Shown: positions 51,481 through 60,560 of the stretch, in pieces
How positions within the stretch are numbered: position 1 is the first letter of the stretch
How the letters are laid out: each line of letters begins with the position of its first letter
From: JAFAXD01 sp963816775
GTDB lineage: Bacteria; Pseudomonadota; Alphaproteobacteria; Rhizobiales; Xanthobacteraceae
Direction of reading: 5' to 3'
Assembly (NCBI GenBank): GCA_963816775.1
Contig: CAWFLX010000030.1
Coordinates: forward strand, 62,001-126,000
DNA length: 64,000 nt
The notes under the pieces: generated by a model
The model's database searches: none
What the model was told of the DNA's origin: nothing
What the model saw: only the letters and a program-made list of their open reading frames with translations
Program-made: the position numbers and the translations under genes

Positions 51481-51774
51481 GTGCCCGGGGGCCAGCTGAT
51501 CGATCGCATCCTGATCGCCTACATGATTTTGGTCGGGATCGTTGTGGGGGCCATCCTTGTCCTCGTGCCGCAGGCGCGCGAGTTTCGGCTGCCGCCGTAT
51601 TTTTGGGTCCTGGCTGCGGTTGGCGCTTTCGATCTCGCGGCCTATGCCCGCGCTCGGGGGGCGCCCGGGACGATGGCCGGGATGGATGCGCGATTGCTCG
51701 GGTTCCTCCTCGCCATCGTCCTGATGGTCGTCATTCCGATACTGTCCGGCGCAGAGGTGCCGAAGTTTTTCTGA
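51481..51774 (+). CDS. Small three-helix membrane protein following the TRAP-TAXI genes
   Basis: 97 aa from GTG 51481, two bases after the TAXI stop. Three hydrophobic stretches (RILIAYMILVGIVVGAILVL, YFWVLAAVGAFDLAAY, LLGFLLAIVLMVVIPIL). I do not recognise a family. Tight spacing suggests co-transcription with the importer. Confidence 0.65.
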   Translation: MPGGQLIDRILIAYMILVGIVVGAILVLVPQAREFRLPPYFWVLAAVGAFDLAAYARARGAPGTMAGMDARLLGFLLAIVLMVVIPILSGAEVPKFF

Positions 51775-51961
51775 CTGTTTCCGCCCGGGCGGGGCCGCGT
51801 GATTGCCGTTGGCGACGCGCCTGAGCGCGTCCGGTGCGCTGCGGTTAACCCGTCGTCAACGATAATTCAGCAAATTCACCCGCCGTCCCGAAACGGCAAC
51901 ACCGCGCTAACGAGTGCCGGTGGATCGTGCGTGCGGTGTGGGGTTTCGCGTGGGCGGGGTG

Positions 51962-53353
51962 ATGCGAGTATCGCGTACGGGGCCGGGGCGGGCCTATGCG
52001 TATCTGAGCTTTGCCGTGCCGTTTTTGCTGATGCCGTCGGCGATCGGCTCCCAGGATCTTGCCTCGCTGTTGGCCCAGAAAGCGCTGGTGGCGGCGCGCT
52101 GGCAGCAACAGCTGATCGAGTCGCCGTTCGGAGCCATCAACGTCGCGCGGTTCCGCTTTCCCAGTCCGGTCGGCAGCATGATCCCGCCGGTTGCGGGTCT
52201 CACCCGTGTCAGCCTGATGCAGGGCGACGACGTCACCGCACCATCGGACATCCGAGCGTTGACCGGTGTCGTCGACGTCGAGCCGAAGCGAATCTTTCCG
52301 AACGTCGACCGGACCGGCAAAGGCGATCGCCTGATCTCACCGCGCCTCGAGCAGGCGACGGGTCCCGACGAGACGAACGACCAAACCGCCGAAGCCCAAC
52401 CCGAAAACGCGCCAGCGCCGGTGCGGAGCGCCACCGCACCGCCGGTTGCCGCTGCGCCATCGGCCTCGGCTTCGGCTGCATCCGCTCCGGCAATCAATTC
52501 GGCTTCGACCAAGTCCGCTCCCGTCGTTGCATCCGCGCCAGCGGCACCTGCCGCACCCGCGCGCGCTCGCGACGCGACGCCCGACAGCGATACGAGGACG
52601 CCTGCGTTCGGCGAAGACGACGCGAGCGTGGTGACGGCCCGCATCTATTTCGGGACGCGGCCGCTCGGCGAGAGTTTGGCCGCAATCCAGCCGTGGGCGC
52701 CCGGCGAGGAGCCGGTCCTGGACGGGGATGTTGCCGACCTCGACTTCAAGCGGCCGGAGAGTCTCGAGCCGACCGAGGACGGCGAGCCGACGGCGGGCGA
52801 GAGCATCGCCAACAAGGGCGAGGTCACCGGCGAGGGTCACCGGCCGAGAACCCCGGCCGAACGGCTCGAGCTTATCGGCGACGCGCGCGCCAAGGCCGAG
52901 AAGTGCCTCACCGACGCGATCTACTTCGAGGCGCGCGGCGAATCCGTGCGTGGCCAGATCGCGGTTGCCCAGGTGGTGATGAACCGCGTGTTCTCCGGCT
53001 ACTATCCCAACACCGTGTGCGGCGTCGTCTATCAGAATTCGCATCGCCGGATGCGCTGCCAGTTCACCTTCGCGTGCGACGGCATCCGCGATCGCATCAC
53101 CGAGCCTGATGCCTGGGACCGCGCCAAAGAGATCGCGCGCGAAACGCTCGACGGCAAGCTGTGGCTGGCCGACGTCGGCAAGGCGACGCACTACCACGCC
53201 TATTGGGTGCATCCGTCGTGGGTGCGCGAGATGGCGCGGCTCTACAAGATCGGCGTCCACACGTTCTACCGGCCGCGCAACTGGGGCGACGGCTCGGACG
53301 CGCCGACCTGGGGCGATCCCGCCGCGACCGCGGAAGCGGAAAGCAAGTTATAG
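51962..53353 (+). CDS. SleB-type cell wall hydrolase
   Basis: 463 aa. N-terminal membrane or signal segment, a long Ala/Pro/Ser/Thr-rich linker (about 150-240) and the hydrolase_2 domain in the C-terminal 150 residues, with CLTDAIYFEARGESVRGQIAVAQVVMNRV, CGVVYQNSHRRMRCQFTFACDG and THYHAYWVHPSWV. The Glu in YFEARGES is the likely catalytic acid. Probably anchored and acting on peptidoglycan. Start GTG 51914 is an alternative. Confidence 0.9.
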   Translation: MRVSRTGPGRAYAYLSFAVPFLLMPSAIGSQDLASLLAQKALVAARWQQQLIESPFGAINVARFRFPSPVGSMIPPVAGLTRVSLMQGDDVTAPSDIRALTGVVDVEPKRIFPNVDRTGKGDRLISPRLEQATGPDETNDQTAEAQPENAPAPVRSATAPPVAAAPSASASAASAPAINSASTKSAPVVASAPAAPAAPARARDATPDSDTRTPAFGEDDASVVTARIYFGTRPLGESLAAIQPWAPGEEPVLDGDVADLDFKRPESLEPTEDGEPTAGESIANKGEVTGEGHRPRTPAERLELIGDARAKAEKCLTDAIYFEARGESVRGQIAVAQVVMNRVFSGYYPNTVCGVVYQNSHRRMRCQFTFACDGIRDRITEPDAWDRAKEIARETLDGKLWLADVGKATHYHAYWVHPSWVREMARLYKIGVHTFYRPRNWGDGSDAPTWGDPAATAEAESKL

Positions 53354-53403
53354 GACGCGGCACCGGCTGCGCCGAGGTCCTGACCTTCTTCACGATGTCA
53401 AAC

Positions 53404-53438
53404 AGCCCGCGGAGCCAACGCTCCGCGCGGCTTTTTTT
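53404..53438 (+). terminator. Rho-independent terminator after the wall hydrolase
   Basis: CGCGGAGC (53408-53415) pairs with GCTCCGCG (53420-53427), a 4-nt loop between, then CGGC and a T7 run (53432-53438). Position and shape are typical. Confidence 0.85.
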
Positions 53439-53850
53439 GGCTCTCCGGAGCTTTCGCGAACCACCGAGGCGGGACGTTAACCACCGACCCCCTGCGGGCC
53501 GCGCGGGACGGTCGTATTGTCGCCCCGGCTGATCCCTTGAACCTCCCGGGAATAACGATCCTGATGCGCGGAGAAATATATCTAAATAATTTCCGATATT
53601 TAGATGATACGTGCCGACATACAGCGCCAGCAGGAAGCAGATAGGTAGCAAAAGATCGGGCGGATAGTTTGAATTCGATCACGTTGCCGAACGGCCGCAC
53701 GGTGCCGGTCCTAACAGTCAATTGCATGCAGCCGATGTCCGCTTTGGCGCGCTAAGCAGACTCAAGTCGGACATCGCGCCATGTCCGAGAAGTGCCAATA
53801 CCGGAAGTCGCCATCGAGCCCGGTAACTTACAAGCGCGCTACGTTAGGCT
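53439..53850. other. 412-bp intergenic region with an A/T-rich palindrome
   Basis: No gene recognised; a 109-codon minus-strand frame is antisense-like and lacks an RBS. A lower-GC patch around 53560-53620 has the perfect inverted repeat ATCTAAATA (53580-53588) and TATTTAGAT (53597-53605). A second inverted repeat, CGATGTCCG (53733-53741) with CGGACATCG (53768-53776), lies closer to the channel gene, which ends at 53851. Confidence 0.5.
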
Positions 53851-55074
53851 CTAATCTGGTGCGGTAGGGGCAATGAGCTCTTCGGTGGCGAGATCACCCG
53901 CGGGCTCGATGCTCTCAGGCTCGACCCGCCGGCGTGCGGTCTCCTGAATGCGCTGCGCGATCGTCGGTTCCTGGTCCATGAGGATGTGCACGTCGCGCGC
54001 ATCGAGAACGAGCAGACTCGTTCGGGTTATCGCTCTGACTGTGGCCGACCGGTGCGCTTTGCGCAGCACCGCGATCTCGCCGAAGAAGTGCCCCGCGCCC
54101 AGTCGAATGCAGCGCCCGGGAAGGTCGATCTCGACCTCGCCGGCCGCCACAAAATACATTGACTGCGCGGATTCGCCGCGGCGCGCGATGATGGTACCGG
54201 CTTCGACTCGCTGCGATTGCAGCAACCGCATGACTTCGGCGATCTGGTTGGCGTCGAGTCCGGCGAACAGGGGGACGCGTGCGACCATGCCCCAGGTCAC
54301 GATGAATTCGCGCCGATGAATGTCATTGCCAAAGGCGGTGGCCACAATGCCGACCGGCAATGCCACCATGATAAGGCCCAGGAAAATCGTGCAGGTCGCC
54401 AGCATGCGCCCGATCGGCGTAATCGGTACGACGTCGCCGTAGCCGATGGTTCCAAGGGTGGCGATCGCCCACCACATCGCGTCCGGAATGGTTCCGAACT
54501 TGTCCGGCTGGGCCTTGCCTTCAATGAGGTACATCAAGGTCGCTATGACCAGGGCCGCGCCAAGCAGGATCACGAAGCATCCGATCAGCGCGCGTCGTTC
54601 GGCGTAGAGCGCGTCGAGCAGCGACCGCATGGCCGGCGAATAGCGTCCGAGCTTGAGAAAGCGGATGACCCGGAACACCAGCAAAACCTGAAATTCCGGA
54701 GGAAGCACCCACGCAAACCAGAACGGCAGCACCGCGATGAGATCGATGATGCCGGGTGTGCTGATGGCATACTGCAAACGTGCCCGCCGCGCCGGCAGGT
54801 GCCGATAGAGCGGATGCTCGACCGCGACCCATAGGCGCAAACCATATTCGACGCTGAAAGCAACCAGGGCGACGATTTCGATCGCGATGAACAGTGCATG
54901 ATACCTGGCGGCAAACGCCGGCACCGATTCGAGCGCAACTGCGGTGAGACTGACCGCAACCAATAGAATGATCAGGCCATCGACGAGACGACTCCCCCAA
55001 TCGCCGATCGAGCCTCGTTCCAGCAACTCGTAACAGCGGTGCCGCCATCCGCGAAACGATTTGCGGATCATCAC
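53851..55074 (-). CDS. Cyclic nucleotide-binding K+ channel (MloK1-like)
   Basis: 407 aa. A voltage-sensor-like domain (S4: RVIRFLKLGRYSPAMR, about 135-150), selectivity filter TIGYGD at 209-214 and a C-terminal cyclic nucleotide-binding domain (about 270-365) with the phosphate cassette GHFFGEIAVLRKAHRSATV. Architecture and filter match the MloK1 family of rhizobia. It directly follows fixS on the same strand (51-bp gap). Confidence 0.92.
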   Translation of the reverse strand: MMIRKSFRGWRHRCYELLERGSIGDWGSRLVDGLIILLVAVSLTAVALESVPAFAARYHALFIAIEIVALVAFSVEYGLRLWVAVEHPLYRHLPARRARLQYAISTPGIIDLIAVLPFWFAWVLPPEFQVLLVFRVIRFLKLGRYSPAMRSLLDALYAERRALIGCFVILLGAALVIATLMYLIEGKAQPDKFGTIPDAMWWAIATLGTIGYGDVVPITPIGRMLATCTIFLGLIMVALPVGIVATAFGNDIHRREFIVTWGMVARVPLFAGLDANQIAEVMRLLQSQRVEAGTIIARRGESAQSMYFVAAGEVEIDLPGRCIRLGAGHFFGEIAVLRKAHRSATVRAITRTSLLVLDARDVHILMDQEPTIAQRIQETARRRVEPESIEPAGDLATEELIAPTAPD

Positions 55075-55125
55075 GTCCGGTTCGCGATCACAAGCGATGC
55101 GTCGGTTTGACGTTGCCGCCTCCCA

Positions 55126-55278
55126 TCACCGCTCAGGTATGTCATCGTCGCTCAGGATGCGCAACGCGGCACCGTCGAGGTCGTCGTACTGGCCGGCGCG
55201 CAACGACCATAGGAATGCCGCTAACCCGGTCAGCCCTAGCGCGAGGGCTATCGGCACGAGATAGACGAGCACGTTCAT
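55126..55278 (-). CDS. fixS: cbb3 oxidase assembly protein FixS/CcoS
   Basis: 50 aa. Single membrane helix (LVYLVPIALALGLTGLAAFLWSL) followed by the CcoS motif RAGQYDDLDGAALRIL and an acidic tail. Overlaps the fixI stop by 4 nt (ATGA), so it is translationally coupled to fixI. Needed for maturation of the cbb3 oxidase. Confidence 0.9.
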   Translation of the reverse strand: MNVLVYLVPIALALGLTGLAAFLWSLRAGQYDDLDGAALRILSDDDIPER

Positions 55279-57509
55279 GTGGCGGCCCGCGGCGTTTGCA
55301 TGGCGGGGAGCGCCAGCGCTATCTCCGGCGCAGGCCTTTCGCCGCGCCAGCGTACGCGCAGGGCGTTGGCCGTGACCAGCATCGAGGATCCCGACATGGC
55401 AAGCGCCGCGATCAGCGGCGTCACCAGGCCGGCAACCGCAATCGGAATCGCAAACATGTTGTAGACCACAGCCAGGATCAGGTTCTGTCGCATCAGCGAT
55501 CGTGCCTTGCGCGCGGTGGTCAGCGCGTCCAGAACGGGGGTTAGCCGGGCACCCAGAAAAACGGCGTCGGCGTGCGCCTGCGCCAGTTCGGCGGCCGAGA
55601 TCGGCGAGAGCGAGACATGCGCTGCGGCCAGGGCTGGAGCATCGTTGATGCCATCCCCGACCATGAGTACCCGCCGCCCCTGGGACTTGAGCGTCTGCAA
55701 CGCGGCGACCTTGCGGGCCGGCGTCACTTCGGCCTGCCAGTTGTCGAGCCCGAGCGCCCGCGCGACCGGAAGAACCGCGGGTGCGCGATCGCCCGACAGG
55801 ATGCGGATGTCGACACCGAGTTTGCGCAAGCCATCGATGAGATCGCGCGCGCCTGGACGCAACGCCTGGGTAACCTCGAAGACCGCGACCCGCGCGCCAT
55901 GCCGGACCGCGATCAACGAGGATTCGAGCGAAGCGAGATGAGAGAACGCGTCCACACAGCAATAGTCGAGACTCCCGAGTTTCGCCTCGATGCCGTCAAC
56001 TATCGTGCACACGCCCCGACCGGGTTCTTCGCTAACTCCATCAAGCGGCCGTTTGTCGGATCCCGCGCGCGCCACCGCCGCGGCTAGCGGGTGCCGGCTC
56101 GATAGGGCGAGCCGCGCAGCGAGCGCTAACAAATCGGGCGGCACCGACGCGGTGTTGGCCACCCGGGCCTCCGGCAACGTCAGGGTTCCGGTCTTGTCGA
56201 ACACCACCGTGTCGACTTCCGCCAACCGTTCGATTGCGTCGCCGTTGTTGAGAATCACGCCGCTGCGAAACAGCCGGGCAGCCGCGACCACCTGAACCGC
56301 CGGAACCGCGAGCGCGAGCGCGCACGGACAGGTGATGATCAGGACAGTGATGGCGGCGATCAGCGCGGCATGCGCCGAAGCGCCGGCCAACAACCACCCG
56401 ATCAGCGTCAGAGCCGCGGCGGAGTGTACGACCGGCGCGTAAAGCCGGGCGGCGCGGTCGGAAAGCCTGACGTAGCGCGACTTCGTTTTGACCGCCCGAT
56501 CAAGCAGTCGCTCGATCTCGTCAAGCAGCGTTCGCTCGCCGGCGGCCGTGACCCGCACGGTCAGCGCGCCCGAATGATTAAGGCTGCCCGCATAGGCGGA
56601 CGCGCCAATACCGAGCGTCCGCGGCATTGTCTCGCCGGTCACCAGACTTTCGTCGACCTCGGACGTGCCGGCAACGACCACGCCATCGGCCGGCAGACGG
56701 TCACCGGGCCGCACCATGATCCGATCGCCGGGTTGCAGCGCCGCGGCCGGCACTTCGACGAGTTCGCCGCGCGCGCCCAACCGCTGCGCCGTCTCGGCGC
56801 GTAGTGCTGCAAGATTCCCTGCCACCGCGCGTGTGCGGGCACGCATCGCGCGGTCCAGATAGCGCCCGCACAACAGAAAGAACAGCAGCATGACGGCGGA
56901 ATCGAAGTAGGCGTGGTCGGCATGGTTGATGGTCTCGAAAAGCGACATGCCGATTGCGAGAATGACCCCGAGCGAGATCGGCACATCCATGTTGACCGAG
57001 AAATTGCGCAACGCCGCGAACGCGCTGCGAAAGAACGGACGCCCCGCGTAGGCCACGGCCGGGATCGCGATCAGCGCCGAGAGCCAGTGAAAGAAATCGC
57101 GCGTCTCCGGCGTGATGTCGGCAGCGTTGCCCGACCAGACCGAGACCGACAGCAGCATGACGTTCGTGGCTGCAAAGCCCGCGGCCGCGAGGCATCTGAG
57201 CAGCTCACCCGCCGCGCGCGCGTCCTCGGTCTCCACGGCACGCGCCGCAAATGGATGCGCCGCATAACCCATATGCTCGAGTACGCCGATGACCTGCTCC
57301 GGAGCAGCCTCGCCGGGCCGCCAAGCTGCCGTAAGCCGGCGGTTGGTGAAGTTCACCCGGGCGTCGACCACCCCGGGCGTCTGCAGCAAGGTGCGTTCGA
57401 TCCGCGCGATGCAGCCCCCGCAGGCGATGCCTTCGACGGCAAGCTCCATTTCGACCGCGCCGTCGGGGCGCGTACGCGCGAACAATGAAAAATCAGCAGC
57501 TTGAGCCAT
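55275..57509 (-). CDS. fixI: Copper-exporting P-type ATPase FixI/CcoI
   Basis: 744 aa from ATG 57509. N-terminal heavy-metal-binding GIACGGCIA, membrane metal motif CPC in ITCPCALALAVP, phosphorylated Asp in DKTGT, and GDGINDAP. Supplies copper for the CuB site of cbb3. The next gene upstream, fixH, ends 18 bp before the ATG. Confidence 0.95.
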   Translation of the reverse strand: MAQAADFSLFARTRPDGAVEMELAVEGIACGGCIARIERTLLQTPGVVDARVNFTNRRLTAAWRPGEAAPEQVIGVLEHMGYAAHPFAARAVETEDARAAGELLRCLAAAGFAATNVMLLSVSVWSGNAADITPETRDFFHWLSALIAIPAVAYAGRPFFRSAFAALRNFSVNMDVPISLGVILAIGMSLFETINHADHAYFDSAVMLLFFLLCGRYLDRAMRARTRAVAGNLAALRAETAQRLGARGELVEVPAAALQPGDRIMVRPGDRLPADGVVVAGTSEVDESLVTGETMPRTLGIGASAYAGSLNHSGALTVRVTAAGERTLLDEIERLLDRAVKTKSRYVRLSDRAARLYAPVVHSAAALTLIGWLLAGASAHAALIAAITVLIITCPCALALAVPAVQVVAAARLFRSGVILNNGDAIERLAEVDTVVFDKTGTLTLPEARVANTASVPPDLLALAARLALSSRHPLAAAVARAGSDKRPLDGVSEEPGRGVCTIVDGIEAKLGSLDYCCVDAFSHLASLESSLIAVRHGARVAVFEVTQALRPGARDLIDGLRKLGVDIRILSGDRAPAVLPVARALGLDNWQAEVTPARKVAALQTLKSQGRRVLMVGDGINDAPALAAAHVSLSPISAAELAQAHADAVFLGARLTPVLDALTTARKARSLMRQNLILAVVYNMFAIPIAVAGLVTPLIAALAMSGSSMLVTANALRVRWRGERPAPEIALALPAMQTPRAAT

Positions 57510-57527
57510 TGCAGACCTCGGCGACAA

Positions 57528-58028
57528 TCACTGCAACACGACACGGCTCTTGGAGCGGAACAGCTGCTCGCCGCTGCGTGAGACATCGATCAGTAGATCC
57601 CATTGGCCCGCGGGCACTTCCTCGGCGCCTTCGAACCGGCCCGCCGCGCGCTCCCGAAGGACGATCCAATGATCGCGACGGGAGTCAGCGGGGTGCACCA
57701 GACGCGCATTCACAACGACGCTCGTGACCGGTGCACCGGCGCCATCGCGCAAGCTGACGACGAATGCCGCGGTTTCGCCTCGCGGGCGGGTCACAGCGGC
57801 GGTGACATTCCAATTGCGCCCGTCCTGGGCCATCGCCGCGGCGTGCTCGCGATTGAAGGCAAGCCCCGCCTGATACGCGTTTTCGGTTTCGACGCCGCCG
57901 AAAGTCGACGTTGCGGCGCGAATCATGACGGCGTTCACACCGACCACGGTGGCAAAGAACAGAACCAGACACACCAGCACCATCCTGCCCGTCAGCACAA
58001 AGCCTGATCGGCGGACCGCGAAACTCAT
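57528..58028 (-). CDS. fixH: FixH family protein
   Basis: 166 aa. Short cytoplasmic start, one membrane helix (MVLVCLVLFFATVVGVNAVMI), then a periplasmic domain with FGGVETENAYQAGLAFNRE and AGQWDLLIDV, typical of FixH/CcoH. Associates with FixI and the cbb3 complex during assembly. GGAG site ahead of ATG 58028. Confidence 0.9.
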   Translation of the reverse strand: MSFAVRRSGFVLTGRMVLVCLVLFFATVVGVNAVMIRAATSTFGGVETENAYQAGLAFNREHAAAMAQDGRNWNVTAAVTRPRGETAAFVVSLRDGAGAPVTSVVVNARLVHPADSRRDHWIVLRERAAGRFEGAEEVPAGQWDLLIDVSRSGEQLFRSKSRVVLQ

Positions 58029-58044
58029 AGCCTGCTCCTGTTGT

Positions 58045-59493
58045 TTACGGTGCAAAGAAGTGATCCGACGCGCGCGCCGCTTCGCCGGAATTGCGATCAA
58101 CGACAGTGAAGGTGACGGAGCTCGTCTCTTCCTTTGGAGCCAGGCGCTCGGTGACCAGAACACGGAATTCGCGCGTCTGATCCGGTCCGACCTCGATCGC
58201 ATGGTCACCGTCGGGAGGTGCGGCAACGCCGACGATGTCGACAGCCGCGCCGGCAATTCCGTCAACCGCGAACGCGAACCGGCGTGGTTCGGTTTGCTTG
58301 TTGAGAATCCGCACCGTGTAGGCGTTGCGGATCGCCCCGTCGGTCAATCGAACGAACATCGGGTTGCGGTCGTGGATCACGTTGATGCCAACGCTCGCGC
58401 GGGTTGCGAGCGTCGTGAGCATGATCGTGCCGACGATCGCTATAACGGCTGCGTAAGCGAGCGTGCGCGGGCGCACGACGCGCACCGAGGTCGGTTTGTG
58501 CTGCTGGCGGGCATGGACGTTGGCGTCGGTATCGTAAGCGATCAGGCGCGTTGGCTGACCGAGCTTGCTCATCACCGCATCGCAGGCATCGATGCAAAGC
58601 CCGCACTGGATGCAACCCAGGCTCGCCCCGTCGCGAATGTCGACGCCGGTTGGACAAACGTTGACGCACTGCAGGCAGTCGACGCAATCGCCAGCCGGAA
58701 GGCCCTGCTCGCGCAGGTGCGCGTTCTTCTTGACCGAACCACGCGGCTCGCCGCGATCGAACCGATACGTGACGTTGAGGGCGTATTCGTCCGTCAAGGC
58801 GGCCTGGATGCGCGGCCATGGACACATGTAAAGGCACACCTGCTCGCGCATGTGTCCGGCCAGCGCGTAGGTGGTGAAGGTCAGAATCCCGATCCATGCA
58901 TAAGCGATGAACGGCGCCTCGCCCGTGGCGAGCTGCTTTACCAAGGTCGGCGCGTCGGCGAAGTAGAGTACCCAAGCCCCACCGGTCCACCACGCCACCA
59001 TCAGCCATAGAAAGTGCTTGAGCGCCTTGCGGCCGGCCTTGTCGAAGGTCCACGGCTCGTGGTCGCGCAGCATATGCTCGCGCCGGTCGCCCTCCACCCA
59101 GCGCTCGATCGCGTAGAACAAGTCGGTCCACACCGTTTGCGGGCAGAGATAGCCGCACCACACCCGCCCGGCGACCGCGTTCATAAGGAACAGAACCACG
59201 GCGGCGAGAATGAGCAGGCCGGTGATGTAGTAGACCTCCTGCGGCCAAATCTCGATGAAGAAGAAATAGAACCGCCGGCCCGGCAGGTCGATCAGCACGG
59301 CTTGGTGCGGCGCGTTCGGTCCGCGATCGAAGCGCATGAACGGCAGCAGATAGTACACCCCGAGGGTCGCCACCAGCACGACCCATTTGATGGTGCGGTA
59401 CGTGCCGGCCACGCTCTGCGGGTAAATGGCTTTGTGTGGCGCATAAAGGGGGGCATCGTCAGCCGGTTCCGGCTCGGCCGTTTCATTTGCCAT
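58045..59493 (-). CDS. fixG: cbb3 oxidase accessory protein FixG/CcoG
   Basis: 482 aa from ATG 59493. Several membrane helices, a WCGYLCPQTVW motif, two ferredoxin clusters (CVDCLQCVNVCPTG and CIQCGLCIDACDAV) and the C-terminal Ig-like FixG domain. Proposed to reduce copper for FixI/oxidase maturation. In-frame sequence upstream belongs to the antisense of fixP and is not coding. Confidence 0.94.
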   Translation of the reverse strand: MANETAEPEPADDAPLYAPHKAIYPQSVAGTYRTIKWVVLVATLGVYYLLPFMRFDRGPNAPHQAVLIDLPGRRFYFFFIEIWPQEVYYITGLLILAAVVLFLMNAVAGRVWCGYLCPQTVWTDLFYAIERWVEGDRREHMLRDHEPWTFDKAGRKALKHFLWLMVAWWTGGAWVLYFADAPTLVKQLATGEAPFIAYAWIGILTFTTYALAGHMREQVCLYMCPWPRIQAALTDEYALNVTYRFDRGEPRGSVKKNAHLREQGLPAGDCVDCLQCVNVCPTGVDIRDGASLGCIQCGLCIDACDAVMSKLGQPTRLIAYDTDANVHARQQHKPTSVRVVRPRTLAYAAVIAIVGTIMLTTLATRASVGINVIHDRNPMFVRLTDGAIRNAYTVRILNKQTEPRRFAFAVDGIAGAAVDIVGVAAPPDGDHAIEVGPDQTREFRVLVTERLAPKEETSSVTFTVVDRNSGEAARASDHFFAP

Positions 59494-59519
59494 ATGGCGG
59501 TTGACGTACACGGGCCGAC

Positions 59520-60395
59520 TTACTTCTCGCCGCCGCCGAAGCTGTAGACGTAGACGGTGAGCGCCTTGATGGTGGTTGGATCGAGCCGGCCTGACCAAGC
59601 CGGCATCACGCCGGCGCGGCCGTTGGTGATACCATCTATGATGATGTCCTTGTCGCGTCCGTAGAGCCAAATCCCGCTGGTGAGGTTGGGGGCTCCCAGC
59701 TCGCGGTTGCCCTTGCCGTCGGGGCCGTGACAGACCGCGCAATTGTCAGCGAACGCCTTTTGCCCGAGCGCGAGATTGGCACTCGGCGCCGGCAGCCCCG
59801 ACAACGAGCGCACGTAATCGGCGACGGCGGAGATCTCATCGCGCTTGAGCATGCCGTCGCGTCCGAACGCCGGCATGCTGCTCATGCGGGTCTGATCGTC
59901 GCTCGCGCGCGCCCCGTGACTGATGGTTTGTTCAATATCGGAGAGCTTGCCGCCCCACAGCCAGTAGTCGTCGTTGAGGTTGGGATAACCCTTGGCGCCC
60001 GCGCCGCCGGCGCCGTGACAGGCGGCGCAGTTCTCGGCAAACGCAGATTTGCCGACCGCGCGCGCGAAGTCCATGAGCTGGGGATCGGCGATGATCTGTT
60101 CAAGCGACGCCGCGGCGAGCTTATCCATCAGCGGGCCGCGCTGCGCCTTGAGGCTCGTGAGGTCGGTTACGACCGCCGCGCGCGAATTCCAGCGAAAGAG
60201 ACCCTGGGAATGTGAGGCCAGGAATGGCCAGGCCGGATAGACAATCCAGTAGCCGATCGCCCACGCGATGGTCGCGTAGAACAGCCAGAGCCACCAGCGC
60301 GGAAGCGGCGTGTTGAGTTCCCGCAGTCCGTCCCATTCGTGACCGGTCGTGGCAGTTCCGGTGATCGGATCGATAGGGGGCTTTTCGATTGCCAT
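59520..60395 (-). CDS. fixP: cbb3 oxidase subunit III (dihaem cytochrome c) FixP/CcoP
   Basis: 291 aa. Membrane anchor (WWLWLFYATIAWAIGYWIVY, about 34-53) and two cytochrome c domains: CAACH at 123-127 and CAVCH at 219-223, with Met ligand candidates in SSMPAF and AGVMPAW. Electron entry subunit of the oxidase. Confidence 0.95.
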   Translation of the reverse strand: MAIEKPPIDPITGTATTGHEWDGLRELNTPLPRWWLWLFYATIAWAIGYWIVYPAWPFLASHSQGLFRWNSRAAVVTDLTSLKAQRGPLMDKLAAASLEQIIADPQLMDFARAVGKSAFAENCAACHGAGGAGAKGYPNLNDDYWLWGGKLSDIEQTISHGARASDDQTRMSSMPAFGRDGMLKRDEISAVADYVRSLSGLPAPSANLALGQKAFADNCAVCHGPDGKGNRELGAPNLTSGIWLYGRDKDIIIDGITNGRAGVMPAWSGRLDPTTIKALTVYVYSFGGGEK

Positions 60396-60396
60396 C

Positions 60397-60555
60397 TCAT
60401 TCGTCCTCACGCAGTGGCGTGCGCGCGGCGTCATCGAATTTCTTTTTGTTCGAGGGCCAGAGTGCGTAGGCAACGCAGATCGCAAACGCGATGACGAACA
60501 GCAGCAATCCCCAGGTCTGTGCAAACTCAGCCAAGGCCTGATAAGTCGGGTTCAT
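60397..60555 (-). CDS. fixQ: cbb3 oxidase subunit IV FixQ/CcoQ
   Basis: 52 aa. One membrane helix (GLLLFVIAFAICVAYALWP) and a C-terminal basic-acidic tail (SNKKKFDDAARTPLREDE), the CcoQ layout. It lies exactly between fixO and fixP. The stop TGA (60397-60399) is one base before the fixP start. Confidence 0.9.
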   Translation of the reverse strand: MNPTYQALAEFAQTWGLLLFVIAFAICVAYALWPSNKKKFDDAARTPLREDE

Positions 60556-60560
60556 GATGG

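Noticed and set aside
53398..53727. 109-codon minus-strand frame across the terminator region
   Set aside because: It crosses a clear terminator and has no RBS, domain or codon preference.
59494..59742. N-terminal extension of FixG beyond ATG 59493
   Set aside because: The extra residues lie opposite fixP coding sequence and are Arg/His-rich. FixG proteins start near the chosen Met.
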